Both the position numbers and the translations under genes were made by a program. Of a stretch of 64,000 bases of DNA, positions 13,392 to 25,144 are shown piece by piece. Numbering within the stretch: position 1 is the stretch's first letter; the number at the start of each line of letters is the position of its first letter. The notes under the pieces were generated by a model, which did no database searches, was not told the origin of the DNA, and saw nothing but the letters and a program-made list of their open reading frames with translations. Origin of the DNA: Utricularia gibba (taxonomy: Eukaryota > Streptophyta > Magnoliopsida > Lamiales > Lentibulariaceae); the NCBI GenBank assembly GCA_002189035.1, contig NEEC01000017.1, positions 2,542,001 to 2,606,000 on the forward strand. Reading direction: 5' to 3'.

Positions 13392-13440
13392 GTCCCACAT
13401 CGGATGCGAATCATACGCCTGTAAAGGCTTGAGTTATAAA
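13392..13440 (+). promoter_or_regulatory. plant snRNA promoter: USE and TATA box of U5
   Basis: GTCCCACATCG at 13392-13402 matches the plant Upstream Sequence Element (RTCCCACATCG) exactly. TATAAA is at 13435-13440. The 32-nt USE-to-TATA gap is the spacing that specifies RNA polymerase II snRNA genes; Pol III U6/U3 genes have a gap about 10 nt shorter. The RNA begins about 30 nt after TATA. Confidence 0.93.
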
Positions 13441-13470
13441 GCACCATACAGGTGGAGGAACAACCCACGC

Positions 13471-13593
13471 AGCTGCGCAGTGAGCACAGAGCGAACTATT
13501 CTTTCGCCTTTTACTAAAGAATACCGTGTGCTCGCTGCACAAAGCAGCATACGCCTATTTTTGGAGGGCTGCCTTCCTTCACCGGAGAGCCCA
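13471..13593 (+). ncRNA. U5: U5 spliceosomal snRNA
   Basis: Contains the hallmark U5 loop I CTTTCGCCTTTTACTAAAG (13501-13519) inside a long stem whose arms GCAGTGAGCACA and TGTGCTCGCTGC pair. This is followed by an Sm-site ATTTTTG (around 13556-13562) and a 3' hairpin GGGCT...AGCCC (13565-13592). Length of about 123 nt fits plant U5. A USE/TATA promoter stands at the right distance upstream, and a degenerate 3' box (AGTTCAC) follows. U5 aligns the exons at the spliceosome core. With intact promoter, loop, Sm site and stems it is likely functional. The exact ends are good to a few bases. Confidence 0.93.
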
Positions 13594-13964
13594 TCAATCC
13601 TAGTTCACGAACCTCTTTCCAAGGCTAGCACCACAAGGCCTGCGGTGCGTTGTATTGTAATTTGAAGACGTTAGATCAATTCTAATCCGCATAGTGGTGA
13701 CGGTTTGGCGTGTAAAGCAAGGACCTTATTTATTTTTCCAGGATTCGATTTTATCATCAATCCAATCCCGATTCACGTTTTTTCTTATCAATGAATAGAT
13801 CTCTTTACTTGTATGACTTAGATGTCTCGTATTTTTCGAAAAAGTGATTCGATTGATGATGAAGAAAGAGAATTCTTGGTTCAGTTCTCCGCCTTAACGA
13901 CAGAAAAAAGGATTGATCACTAGAACATAGATATGTACTACAAAAATTATACACATCAACAGAA
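13594..13964. other. spacer between U5 and tRNA-His
   Basis: About 370 bp. Apart from the U5 3'-end region at its left edge I see no gene or recognisable repeat here. Confidence 0.5.
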
Positions 13965-14036
13965 GTGGCTGTAGTTTAGTGGTTAGAATTCCACGTTGTG
14001 GCCGTGGAGACCTGGGCTCGAATCCCAGCAGCCACA
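13965..14036 (+). tRNA. trnH-GUG: tRNA-His (GTG anticodon)
   Basis: Acceptor stem GTGGCTG (13965-13971) pairs with CAGCCAC (14029-14035), followed by discriminator A. The D-arm A box reads TAGTTTAGTGGTTA, the anticodon loop TTGTGGC carries GTG, and the T arm is CTGGGCTCGAATCCCAG. There is no intron. A CAA motif (CATCAAC) lies a few bases upstream, as is usual in plant nuclear tRNA genes, and a T-run terminator follows. The tRNA reads as nuclear and functional; G-1 would be added after transcription. Confidence 0.96.
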
Positions 14037-14043
14037 TTGTTTG

Positions 14044-14050
14044 TTTTTTT
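14044..14050 (+). terminator. Pol III T-run terminator of tRNA-His
   Basis: A run of seven T begins 8 nt after the tRNA 3' end, the standard RNA polymerase III stop signal. Confidence 0.85.
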
Positions 14051-15143
14051 ATGTATATCATTCGCGGAGGATGTTTAGTGAAAGCGCGGTGCGATTCTTA
14101 TTTTCCTATTTGTGTTGGCACATTGGTGAGAACCTTACAAAGGTGAGAGAAACTCCTCCGGGTTTGAATTCAAAAATGAAAAAACGACATGGAGATGGGA
14201 CAAGACAACTCAACGGTGCGGCAACGTGAACATTAGAGGGTAGTAATGAAAAGTGTTGTATGTGCTGTGCTGGGTTCAACCCCTCATGTTGAGCCTTTCT
14301 CAACAGTCACTCGTTGCTTTATTTCCGTGGTGGCCAGCCCTCTTCTCGTTCTCTCCAGGTCAAGTCGCTCTCTCGGCAGGCCCAGCAGCAGAAGCATTTA
14401 AGATTAGTGTTTCATGCTCCTTTCCTTACCATTAGACGCCCGGTTAGATTCCCAAGACGAGGTTGAAAACATTGGTAACTATGTCGGCTCGGCTTTGTCT
14501 AATGCTCCTGCTGGCTGCTGCCCTGCCCAAGACCGACTACAGACAGAGTTTTGAGGCGGAGCAGTGCAGGACAGGGGTCCGGTCCGGTCCATGTGGGATG
14601 GGGTGACATGTCCCACACCGCAATCAATTCGCCTTCAACAACCAGCTCTCTGCCCTCTTCCTTTTACGTTCAACGTTTTAATGCGGAGGAGCCCTCTGCA
14701 GGCACCCTAAATTTAAAGCCAACCTGCCTTTTTCTTTCTTGGCTGCTCTATTTTCCCTCCCCCGATTCACTGGTGAAAACTTGCTCCTCCGAGAGTATTC
14801 CGTGAAAGGGGGCACTTCGCTACATTGTGTCACCGCGCATTTTGCTATTTTGTGTTACCTTTGCTTCTGCGTCGCTGATCTACCTTGCTTGAGAAAAATT
14901 TCCGCCGGTGCATTTGCGCCTATTTGATTGCATTTTGTAGGGAGTTTGGCTGTTGTATGGAGCTGTATAAATAAATATCCCTGGGGACCTTCAAGGGTTT
15001 GAACTGTAATCTTTCTGGACCATATTCTGCAGTCATTTCAGTCAGCCATCCCTAAGAGAGCTTTCCCTTTACCCTTTCGTTGCTGATTTCTTATAGATCA
15101 ATCAGGAAATGTGTTAAGGGTTGCATCTCCTGATTCTTAAAAA
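14051..15143. promoter_or_regulatory. upstream/leader region of the LRR receptor kinase
   Basis: About 1.1 kb with no supported coding region. A good TATA box (TATAAATAAATA, 14966-14977) lies about 165 bp upstream of the start codon, implying a leader of about 145 nt. The short ORFs here show no family resemblance. Confidence 0.55.
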
Positions 15144-17995
15144 ATGAGAAGCCTATCTGCTGTTCTACTGTTCGTTTCTTTAACTTCAGTTTTGGTGAAT
15201 TCCATCATTCCTTCGCTGAATGATGACGTCCTGGGGCTCATTGTTTTCAAGGCTGATATTCAAGATCCTGCTGGGAAACTAGCATCTTGGAATGAAGAAG
15301 ATGATAGCCCTTGTAACTGGGTTGGTGTAAAGTGCAACCCAAGATCCAACAGAGTCTCTGAACTTTCCCTCGAGGGTTTCAGCCTCTCTGGAAAATTGAG
15401 CAAAGGGCTTCTCCAGCTGCGATCTCTCCAAAAGCTCTCCTTGGCGAGAAACAATCTAACAGGAGGCTTAACTCTCAGCTTATCTCAGTTTCCTAGTTTG
15501 ACATTCCTTGACTTGAGGGAAAATGGCATCACCGGGTATATTCCAAGCGATTTTTTTACCCAATGTGGCTCTTTGAGATCAATTTCCCTGGCGTCAAACA
15601 CGTTTTCGGGCCCGATTCCCGAGAGTTTGAGCTCCTGTGCCTCATTGGTATCACTCAATTTTTCAAGTAATCAGTTGTCTGGATCATTGCCTTTAGGACT
15701 CTGGTCGTTATCTGGGCTCAAATCTCTCGATTTGTCCAATAACTTGTTAGAGGATCATGTCCCTGAGGGGATTAATCGTTTGAGCAGTCTGAGAGTATTA
15801 AACTTGAGAAATAATCGGTTTACTGGTGAAATTCCTGGTGGGATTGGTAGGTGCCTGCTGTTGAGATACATTGATTTAAGCCAGAACTCCTTTCATGGGT
15901 TTCTTCCAAGCGCAATCCGGAGGCTTTCTCTGTGCAATAACTTCATCTTAGGAGGAAACAAATTCACGGCCGAGTTGCCTGCATGGATTGGAGATATGGT
16001 GAGCGTTGAGTTTCTGGATCTTTCCTCGAACAACTTTAGTGGCACTATCCCTGCTTCGTTAGGCAAGCTCAAGTCTCTGAAATTTTTAAACATATCACAC
16101 AACGCCCTGTCTGGGATCGTGCCGGAGGCTGTCCAGGATTGCGTGAATCTTCTTGTTCTAGACTTGAGCCACAACTATTTGACAAGCAGTCTGCCGTCCT
16201 GGTTATTCACAGTTAGACTGCAGCAGGTTCTGGTTTCAAACAATGGATTTAGTGGGAGTCTTGATGATGCCTTTGCTTCTTCTGTGGAGAATTCCAGGGA
16301 AAAGCTTTTCACTTTGGATGTCTCCCACAATAAGCTATCTGGTGAAATTCCAGCTGCCATTGGGAGCTTCAGCAGCTTGGATTTCCTTGACTTGAGTGAG
16401 AATGCATTTAACGGCAGCATTCCGATCTCCATTGGCGATTGTTCGGCCCTTGTTTCCCTGTAAGTGTTTCCCCAGGATTATATGAATTCATTATGCTGTT
16501 AAGATCCATGTATTTGATCATCTGGTCTTCCGCTGAATCTTGCAGGTTCCTTGCTCGTAATCAGTTCACCGGTCCTATACCTGGATCGCTTGCAAAGCTC
16601 ACCCATCTAGAAGATGCCGACTTGAGTTCTAATAAGCTGACAGGCACTCTGCCAAAGCAGCTGAGTGATCTCGTGAACCTTGAGCTTTTCAACATTTCAC
16701 ACAATGAGCTGCAAGGTGAACTGCCTGGTGGTGCATTTTTCGACACTATCAATCCATTGCTGGTGTCCGGAAACCCAGCTCTCTGTGGAGCTGCGGTAAA
16801 AAGAAGCTGCCCAACTGTTCTTCCCAAGCCACTGGTTCTCAATCCAAACTCTACCGATGCGACACCTGGTTCGATGCCCTCCGCCTTTGGTGCTGGGAAG
16901 AAAATTCTTAGCATATCTGCCCTCATCGCAATAGGGGCTGCTACAGCTATTGTGCTTGGTGTGGTGGGTATCACCATACTCAACCTTCGGGCTCGTGCTG
17001 TGACGTCTAACTCAGCTGCACCTCTAAACTTTTCCGGAGGCGATGATTTCAGTAGTTCCCCGTCCTCGGATGGTGAGTCCGGGAAGCTGGTTATGTTTTC
17101 TGGTGATCCCTGCTTTCGAGCCACTGCACATGCGCTGCTGAACAAAGATTGCGAGCTTGGGCGCGGTGGATTTGGAGCTGTTTACAAGACGATGCTTGGG
17201 AATGGACGCCCTGTCGCCATCAAGAAGCTGACTGTTTCAAGCATTGTGAAGTCGCAACAAGATTTTGAGAGGGAAGTGAGGGTGTTGGGGAAGGTGAGAC
17301 ACTCCAACCTCGTTGCCCTCGACGGCTACTACTGGACGCCTTCTCTCCAACTTCTGATATATGAATTCGTCTCCGGTGGGAATCTGTACGAGCGTCTGCA
17401 CCAAGAGCCGGAGGGAGGCCACCTGCCCTGGGACGAGAGATTCAACATAATGCTGGGTGCGGCAAGAGGGCTGGCGCATCTCCACCAAATGAACATAATC
17501 CATTACAACATAAAATCAAGCAACATCCTGGTTGACAGCAAAGGGGAAGCAAAGGTGGCGGATTATGGCCTGGCGAGACTGCTGCCGATGCTGGATCGGT
17601 ATGTCCTGAGCAGCAAGATCCAGTGCGCACTGGGTTACATGGCGCCTGAATTTGCTTGCAACACCGTGAAGATAACCGACAAGTGCGATGTGTACGGGTT
17701 TGGGATCCTGGTTCTGGAGATGGTGAGTGGGAAGAGGCCGGTTGAGTACATGGAGGATGACGTGGTGGTTCTAGCAGACATGATCAGAGGAGCAGTAGAC
17801 GAAGGCAGGGTTGAAGAGTGCGTGGACAGGCGTTTACAGGGCAAGTTTCCGGTGGAGGGCGCGGTGAAGTTAGCGCTTGCTTGCACCTCGCACGTACCAT
17901 CCAGCCGGCCCAAAATGAGCCAAGTTGTGACGATGCTGGAGCGCATGAAATGCACCTCCGCAAGCCCCAGCGAGTCCCCCGATTCCAGTAACTGA
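15144..17995 (+). CDS. PXC2: LRR receptor-like kinase, PXC2/IRK type (predicted pseudokinase)
   Basis: Two exons, 15144-16459 and 16546-17995 (CT|GTAAGT donor, TTGCAG acceptor), join to 921 aa. The order is: signal peptide (residues 1-20), an LRR N-terminal cap with CNWVGVKC, about 17-18 leucine-rich repeats to about 510, a C-rich juxtamembrane cap, a transmembrane helix near 561-586, and a kinase domain from about 640. The closest relatives I recall are Arabidopsis PXC2 (At5g01890) and IRK, plasma-membrane receptors that restrict cell division in roots and vasculature. The glycine loop GRGGFG and the lysine in VAIKKL are present. The catalytic loop reads HYN instead of HRD (around residue 758) and DFG is DYG (around 778), so phosphotransfer is unlikely and the protein probably signals as a scaffold. 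This is a family trait, not damage here. The single intron splits the LRR block. Confidence 0.93.
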
Positions 17996-18252
17996 AGTAG
18001 AGGGCGTTATGCATCGGAATGAATATGTTGTAACTCGAACAAAGCTGCTGGGTTGTTTTGTGTGCTGCCATCCTCCTCTCACTCACTAGGTGTTCTTTTT
18101 CTGTGCGTGGTTTCAAGGGCACAATATGGGATTATATTATAAAAAAAAAAGGATGAATTATCATAATTGAGAACAATATTCGCCTGTTAACCAACCTCTG
18201 AGTGAGTGAGGGAGCGGTTGACTTTTTGGCGAGTGGGGATTGGATTCGGACC

Positions 18253-18287
18253 TGGGAGTGGGAGTGGGAGTAGGAGTAGGAGTAGGA
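18253..18287. repeat. hexamer microrepeat (GGGAGT)n/(AGGAGT)n
   Basis: Three copies of GGGAGT are followed by about three of AGGAGT, a purine-rich tandem array upstream of the UDP-xylose transporter. Confidence 0.8.
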
Positions 18288-18306
18288 TGTTTATTCTCTT
18301 ACTTAC

Positions 18307-18323
18307 AATTAATTAATTAATTA
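18307..18323. repeat. AATT/TTAA simple repeat
   Basis: Short run of AATTAATTAATTAATTA in the UXT upstream region. Confidence 0.75.
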
Positions 18324-18729
18324 AGACATTTTACCTACAAATGGTGTCGTGGCATGGCACCCATTTCATTTGACTTGGAGAATTAAATTGTGCCGCAACC
18401 CCAATACGGCGTCGTACGCCTCCTCACCGAACTCCCTCTCTCTCGCCTTCTTGTACAACCCCACAGCAGTAGTGTGGAGTGGACGCCACAGCCAGAGGGA
18501 ACGCACGCTCCGCGGATGTCAGCTACCTCGATCTCCGCCATGTTGTGATGACCGCGATGTTCTAAATAGTGCCTTAGGGTTGTGTTTGCCAGGTACGCCG
18601 CCGCATTCGCTCAAATCCCTCTTCTTATTTCGCCGGCGCGATTTCACCGGCCTGAGATTATTTCGTGCATGTTTAGGTCTTCTGATTCATCTTTGTTCAT
18701 GCATTTGGGAGTTAAGGGAAGGGGGAAGG

Positions 18730-20492
18730 ATGTCGGAGAACAAGAGGTTTCAGTTGGGGACGATAGGGGCGCTTACACTTTCCGTGGTCTCATCGGTTTC
18801 CATTGTGATCTGCAATAAGGCGCTTATGAGCAATCTGGGCTTCACTTTTGGTGAGATGCCTATTGCTCGTGTAGTTACCAAATACTTTTGTTCAATCATC
18901 ATGCGTCTTGTGACATTTTGGTTGGGTATTCGCCTTTTTCATTTTGTCGAACTCACATTGTGGAGATGAAGGTTCGTGAAGGTTCTGCCGGGAATTTGGG
19001 TCTCTATGTTGACGTTTGTTGCTATTGTTCCCTTGTGCAGCAACCACTTTGACAAGCTGGCATCTGCTTGTTACTTACTGTTCGCTTCGCGTGGCGCTAA
19101 TGATGAACTTCTTCGATCACAAACCTATAGACTTTAAAACTGTATTTGGATTTGGTATATTGAATGGAATTTCGATTGGGTTGTTGAACTTGAGCTTAGG
19201 TTTCAACTCAGTCGGTTTCTACCAGGTACAGAAGTGTGTTGCCTTCGTTTCATTTCTTTCTCCTAATTTGGAAGATATCACCTTGAGGGGAGAAGAACTT
19301 TCTGTTACTTACGCAGATGACGAAGTTGGCTATCATTCCATGCACCGTAGTTCTGGAAACTATTTTTTTAAGCAAGACGTTCAGGTAGGTTTCATAAATT
19401 AGTTTCAAGACACTTTAGTCTAATCATGTGACAGCCATCTTGGAGGTTTTTTTTCTTTTTTTGCAGTCAGAAAATTAAGCTTTCTCTGGCCATTCTGCTT
19501 CTAGGAGTTGGAATTGCAACGGTTACTGACATGCAGCTGAACATGCTGGGCTCTTTTCTCTCGTTTCTTGCAGTTATCACCACCTGTGTCGCTCAAATTG
19601 TATCCTTTTGTCGTGCTCAGTTTGATTTATTATATCAGGCGTGGATAGCTGATCGCACATGCACAACAACTGATTGCCTAAGCTTCTTATTTTCTGGTGT
19701 ACTTATTTGCATAGAACCTCTTGATCTTTGACTACAACATGAAACAGAAATGTGTTGAGCCTTTACGCTGCCTGTGCATACTTAACGTCTTCCTCTCAGA
19801 TGACTAACACCATCCAGAAGAAATATAGGATCTCTTCTACTCAGCTGCTATATCAATCTTGTGTTTATCAGTCAATGGCCCTGCTTATAACGGGCCCTTT
19901 TCTGGATAACCTTTTGACTAAACAGAATGTCTTCTCCTTTCAATACAATGCGAGGGTAGTGGTAAGTAGCGATGCAACTCCTTTCCTTTATTTTGTGTTG
20001 TGTTATCATGCACGCCCTGAATCTTTTAATTATGATGCAGGGTTTCATCGTATTCTCTTGCCTGATCTCAATCTCAGTAAATTTCAGCACGTTCCTCGTT
20101 ATAGGGAAGACATCTCCTGTTACATATCAGGTCCTTGGCCATCTCAAGACTTGTTTGGTGTTGACTTTTGGGTATGCATTGCTTCACGATCCATTCAACT
20201 GGAGGAACATCTTTGGGATACTCGTGGCCTTGGCTGGGATGATTCTATACTCGTACTATTGCACTCAAGAGACTCGATCAAAAGCTGAAGAAGCGCTGGT
20301 GCAGAAGGTACTGATGCTCGTAATTCCAATTCCAGTTGTAACTTGGTTTCTAACCTTTCTTGGCCTTGATGGTTTATTTCCATCCAGCCCGGTGAATCCG
20401 AAGGTGACCCCCTTGTGCAAGCAGAGAACGGAAACATGAAGACGACTGATAGTTCCCTGGGGAGTAAAGCAGACAAGGATTTACACGCGTGA
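18730..20492 (+). CDS. UXT: Golgi UDP-xylose transporter (NST-KT family)
   Basis: Seven exons: 18730-18850, 19041-19225, 19317-19384, 19467-19599, 19800-19961, 20041-20307 and 20388-20492. They total 1041 nt, or 346 aa, normal for UXT. The protein starts MSENKRFQLGTIGALTLS and is mostly about ten membrane helices. Diagnostic stretches are SSVSIVICNKALM, TSWHLLVTYCSL, GILNGISIGLLNLSLGFNSV, TNTIQKKYRISSTQLLYQSC and GKTSPVTYQVLGHLKTCLVL. It would import UDP-xylose into the Golgi lumen in antiport with UMP for xylan/xyloglucan synthesis. The KT motif region (YQMTKLAII-type) is conserved across the exon 2/3 junction. The C-terminal tail is hydrophilic and ends DKDLHA. All phases agree and no defect is seen. 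Confidence 0.95.
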
Positions 20493-21932
20493 ACGAATGA
20501 CCAATACATGATACATGCTCACTGAAACACTATATACGTATCCCCCTGATAGCTAGCTGCTGGTGTGCCGACAGATAAACACAGGGATACCATTTATACC
20601 TTCCCTTCCACTCCATTTCATTCTTGCTTGATGCATGCAATCCCTCCCTCAATGCTTATACGGATTGATGTGTGTTTTTGCTTTGGCTGTTTTATGAAAC
20701 AAAGAACGTTCGCAGTGAAAAAGTGCTGCTTTTTTCATGTTCGCTCTGGCTTCACGACTCGCGCTATTCCCCGTGTCTTCTACTTCGTCTCCCTCCATTC
20801 TTTTTCAATAAATAAAGCTAACATTGCGCAAATCCCCACGCTGCTGCACTGGTTGGCTTGGACGTTTCTCTCTCTCTCTCTCTCTCTCTGGATGCATCCC
20901 ACCCATCTCCTCCCACCTTAGACCGGCGATCTGAAGAGTTCCGCAGACCTTATCAACTCAAGCTGAGCGTCGGCATCTCCTCGACAAAGATCCGTTTGTT
21001 TTTCTTTCCTGCATTTTCTTTTTCCAGGAATCTGGGTACAGTGGGCGAGCAAAATGTTATCCCCTCCTTCAGTCCAACAAGAGCGAGAGAATCGCAGACT
21101 TTAGATAGGGTGAGGGGAGCGGTCCATGCTACTTAGCTGCCTACTCACGTGGTGGTTGCGTTAACCGTCAGGCACAGTTTTTTTTCTCCAGCGTGCTCTT
21201 GTTCATGAGAAAAAGAAACTTCACCTTTTGTTCTTTCTTTCATGCCCAGCAAAGTGAAGAGACGACAGCGCTACTTTTTGAATTTTTGAGGTAATCACCA
21301 ACACCCCTTTTTCATTGCAAGAACGCGATGCATGAAATCGGTCATTTTCGTAGATTTTCAGCATCGGTTGCTGTATAGGATTGTCTTCAAATATCAAACC
21401 TTGGTTTCAATATTGACATCGGTGTGTGCGGTAGCCGGAAGAAAGTGCGAGTGTCTGTCCTTATGTACTCAGTTTGATGCATAGATTTCCAGAAACACCT
21501 GCTGTGCCGCTCCTTTACTCCCGTGGGGACTCAGTTTGATTTTCCAAAGGTCTCCTCAAGTCATCTCATCGCACTCTTTTCTGCATTTTCCTTCTCTTTT
21601 CTGCAATGTTTCGGGTTTTTGCTCACTTCTGGGGAAAAAAGGCATCATTCCCCTCTGAGGAACAATAACAGAGAGGGGCACCCACTTTCATTTGGATTGT
21701 GTTGTCCTTGTTTGATTGCAATTCCCTTTCCGCCTTTCCATGTGTCAATTCATGTGGATCGTTGTGCCTCTTTAATGTGCTATTAAGAATCACCTTGTCG
21801 CCACTTGGAAAGTGAACACAGGTTTGGTGCTCCACATTTCTTTTGTTTCCTGCAGAGAACTGCATATTCCCATCGGAATCTTCACCTAATTGACATCGGT
21901 GCTTGTCCATCGCCATCGCCCAGCAGCCAACG
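20493..21932. promoter_or_regulatory. KUP2 upstream region with probable long 5' UTR
   Basis: About 1.4 kb of pyrimidine-rich sequence between UXT and the KUP2 ATG. It includes a (TC)n tract and several T-rich acceptor-like tracts, suggesting one or more 5'-UTR introns. No protein-coding exon is recognisable. Confidence 0.45.
20867..20889. repeat. (TC)n microsatellite
   Basis: About eleven TC units in the KUP2 upstream region. Such CT tracts are frequent in plant 5' UTRs and core promoters. Confidence 0.9.
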
Positions 21933-24914
21933 ATGGATCTCTCTCAAGGGAAAGGTTCAAAGGTGTGTATGCTTCCTTTAAAGTCGTCAAAGGTATTGCT
22001 GGTTTCATTTCATTCAAACTGGCTTTCAGGAGCATTCTTGGAAAACTACGCTGTTTCTAGCGTACCAGAGCCTTGGGGTAGTGTACGGAGATCTCAGTAT
22101 TTCCCCGCTCTACGTCTACAGAAGCACATTCGCTGAAGACATTCATCACTCGGAAACCAACGAAGAGATATTTGGCGTTCTTTCTTTCGTCTTCTGGACA
22201 TTAACTCTCGTACCGTTGTTCAAATATGTATTTGTTGTCCTTCGAGCAGATGACAACGGGGAAGGTGAAATGGATGTCCAGAATCTCCAAACTCTGCTTC
22301 ATCTAATGCTGTATTCTAAAGAAAATTTCATTCCATTTTCAGGCGGGACATTTGCTCTGTACTCTCTCATATGCAGACATGCCAAAGTCAGCCTTCTACC
22401 CAACCGGCAAGTTGCAGATGAGGAGGTCTCCACATATAAACTCGGTCCCCAGGTCGAGACGAGGAGCCGCTCAAGGGTGAAGATGCTGCTGGAGAATCAC
22501 AAGTTTTTACACATTGCTTTGTTGCTCTTGGTTCTCCTTGGTACTTGTATGGTGATTGGAGATGGACTGCTGACTCCTGCAATATCTGGTAGCACATTTT
22601 TTTCATCATCTGCTCTTTTCTTCACTCATCTTCAAACGAGGCACCACCATATGATACCATGCCATCCTCTTTGTAGTTTTCTCTGCTGTTTCTGGGCTCG
22701 AGTTATCGATGTCGAGGGATCACCACCAATGTAAGCCTATTTCCATCTAAATAGTTCCCTTCAATATTGCTTAGAGCATCCGGTCATTGGCTTCTATTCC
22801 TATTTCAGATGCAGTGCTTCCGATCACTTGCTTCATATTAGTTTGCCTCTTCGCCTTGCAACACTATGGTACCCATCGAATTGGCTCCTACTTCGCACCG
22901 ATTGTCTTCACCTGGTTGTTGTCCATCAGTGCACTGGGGCTGTATAACATCATCAAATGGAATCCCCAAATCTATACGGCGCTATCTCCTGTTTACATGG
23001 TAAGGTTTCTGAAGAAAACCAGAAAAGGTGGATGGATGTCCCTAGGAGGAATCCTGTTGTGCATAACCGGTAAACAAGCCAGTTCCCTTGACGTCTCACC
23101 GCCCTCATAACTGAACGACGTGCTGATCTTTTCCCATCTCGCAGGCTCCGAAGCCATGTTCGCTGACCTTGGCCACTTCTCCTATGCAGCAATCCAGGTG
23201 AGGTTACAGGCACTGGCATGAATATTCCGGGTTTTTATTGGATGCTGAAAACGTTACTGCATTCTATTTCTATGGCAGATTGCTTTCACCTTCCTGGTTT
23301 ATCCTGCACTGATATTAGCATATCTGGGGCAAGCTGCGTACCTGTCACAGCATCATGACATGATTCAGAACATTGGGTTCTATGTTTCAGTTCCAGGTAA
23401 GTGTGTTTTCTCGAGAAAAAATGGTCAACCAAAACTCGGATGATGTTACATGTCTTTCTTGTGGACTCAGGACCTGTTAGATGGCCGGTCCTTGGAGTCG
23501 CCATACTTGCTTCAGTGGTCGGGAGCCAGGCGATAATCAGTGGCACATTCTCCATCATCAACCAGAGTCAATCTCTGGGATGCTTCCCAAGGGTGAAAGT
23601 TATCCACACCTCTGACAAAATCCATGGCCAGATTTACATACCGGAGATCAACTGGTTGCTCATGATACTCTGCATCGCTGTGACCATTGGATTCAGAGAC
23701 GTCAAGCACATGGGAAATGCATCAGGTACCAGATCTACACACAAGATACAAGCGATGACTCGAGTGCAGCAGAGGATTTAAGTAATGCTTTCTTTTCTTT
23801 TTTATCTTCATATTTCCTCCTGTTCTTTGCTGCAGGACTGGCGGTTATGGCAGTAATGATGGTCACCACATGCCTGACCGCATTGGTAATCATCCTTTGC
23901 TGGCACAAACCTCCATTGCTGGCTCTGTGCTTCCTCCTCTTCTTTGGATCAATCGAGATGCTCTACTTTTCGGCTTCTGTGACGAAATTCAAAGATGGAG
24001 CTTGGTTTCCAATCCTCCTCGCCCTCGTTCTCCTGAGTGTGATGTTCACTTGGCATTACGCAACGATCAAGAAGTATGAATTTGATCTCCACAACAAGGT
24101 TTCTCTTGAATGGTTACTGGCGTTGGAACCAAGTTTGGGAGTGGCTCGAGTTCCAGGGATCGGCATTGTTTTCACAAACTTGACATCAGGAATTCCTGCG
24201 AACTTTTCCCGGTTCGTCACCAATCTTCCAGCGTTCCATCGTGTCCTCGTCTTTGCGTGCATCAAGTCTGTACCAGTTCCACATGTTCCTCCGGAAGAGA
24301 GGTATCTTGTCGGCCGCGTGGGACCAGCATCTCATCGATCTTACCGGTGCATCGTGAGGTACGGCTACAGAGATGTTCATCAAGATGTGGAATCATTCGA
24401 ATCGGAGCTGATCAGCAAACTGGCGGATTTCATCTCTTATGACTGGCATAAATGTCGAGGCATCATCAGCGCCGACGACGGATCATGTTCCCGTGCATCA
24501 TCGTCCAGCGAGTGCAGGCTCATGGTGATCGGAAACGTGACTTTCTCCAATAGCAATTTAGAACCGGCGAGTGTCGGATCGTGTGGCATCTCATCGATTG
24601 AAAGCATCAAGGAAGAACTCGTGGTGCCCCAGAGGAGGGTTCGATTCGCAATCGACGACGAGGAAGATGAGGGGCTGGGGATGCCATCGGGTATGGAACA
24701 AGAGCAGGGAGATTTACACGAGGCGCAGGAGGCGGGAACGGCGTTCATTGTCGGGCACTCCCATGTGCAGACAAAACGTGGATCCTCCTTCCTGAAACGG
24801 GTGGCGATCGATTTCGGATACAATTTCCTCCGCCGGAATTGCCGGGGGAACGACGTCGCACTGAAGGTGCCGCCGGCGTCTCTGCTTGAGGTCGGGATGG
24901 TCTACGTTGTCTGA
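21933..24914 (+). CDS. KUP2: KUP/HAK/KT potassium transporter, KUP2 type
   Basis: Nine exons: 21933-21962, 22030-22264, 22343-22588, 22677-22730, 22809-23069, 23145-23197, 23279-23396, 23471-23725 and 23836-24914. They total 2331 nt, or 776 aa. The membrane part (about 12 helices) carries the family selectivity segment [14 protein letters not shown], then [42 protein letters not shown], and [20 protein letters not shown]. The long cytosolic C-terminus contains [30 protein letters not shown] and the closing [10 protein letters not shown]. The start [10 protein letters not shown] and the [16 protein letters not shown] stretch match KUP2 (SHY3/POT2) better than KUP3 or KUP4. The protein mediates K+ uptake or redistribution; in Arabidopsis, KUP2 affects cell expansion. 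The acidic linker near residue 690 is variable in the family. No defect is seen. Confidence 0.95.
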
Positions 24915-25144
24915 GACACATACTAACCATGACTCCGGGGCCTATCTGAGATAGCCCTGTCTTTGTAATCTATTTGTGTTGACCTACCAGCAAGAAGTCC
25001 GCCAACTGAACACATTCACTCACTCCACTTCTAGTCACAGCAAACAGAGCCCAAAACACCACTAGTACCGCCGCTGCAAAGGGGAACACCCCCTTGTGTT
25101 ATTCTACCGGACGCACCAACTAAAATGAATAGCAGTACTTGGAG

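Larger units (their letters stand above)
17996..18729. other. intergenic between PXC2 and UXT
   Basis: Holds the PXC2 3' UTR and the UXT promoter/leader, with two simple repeats (18253-18287 and 18307-18323). No further gene is seen. Confidence 0.5.

Noticed and set aside
14588-14615. USE-like motif (ATCCCACATGG on minus, TCCCACACCG on plus)
   Set aside because: Mismatched core, and no snRNA-like sequence or TATA at the right distance.
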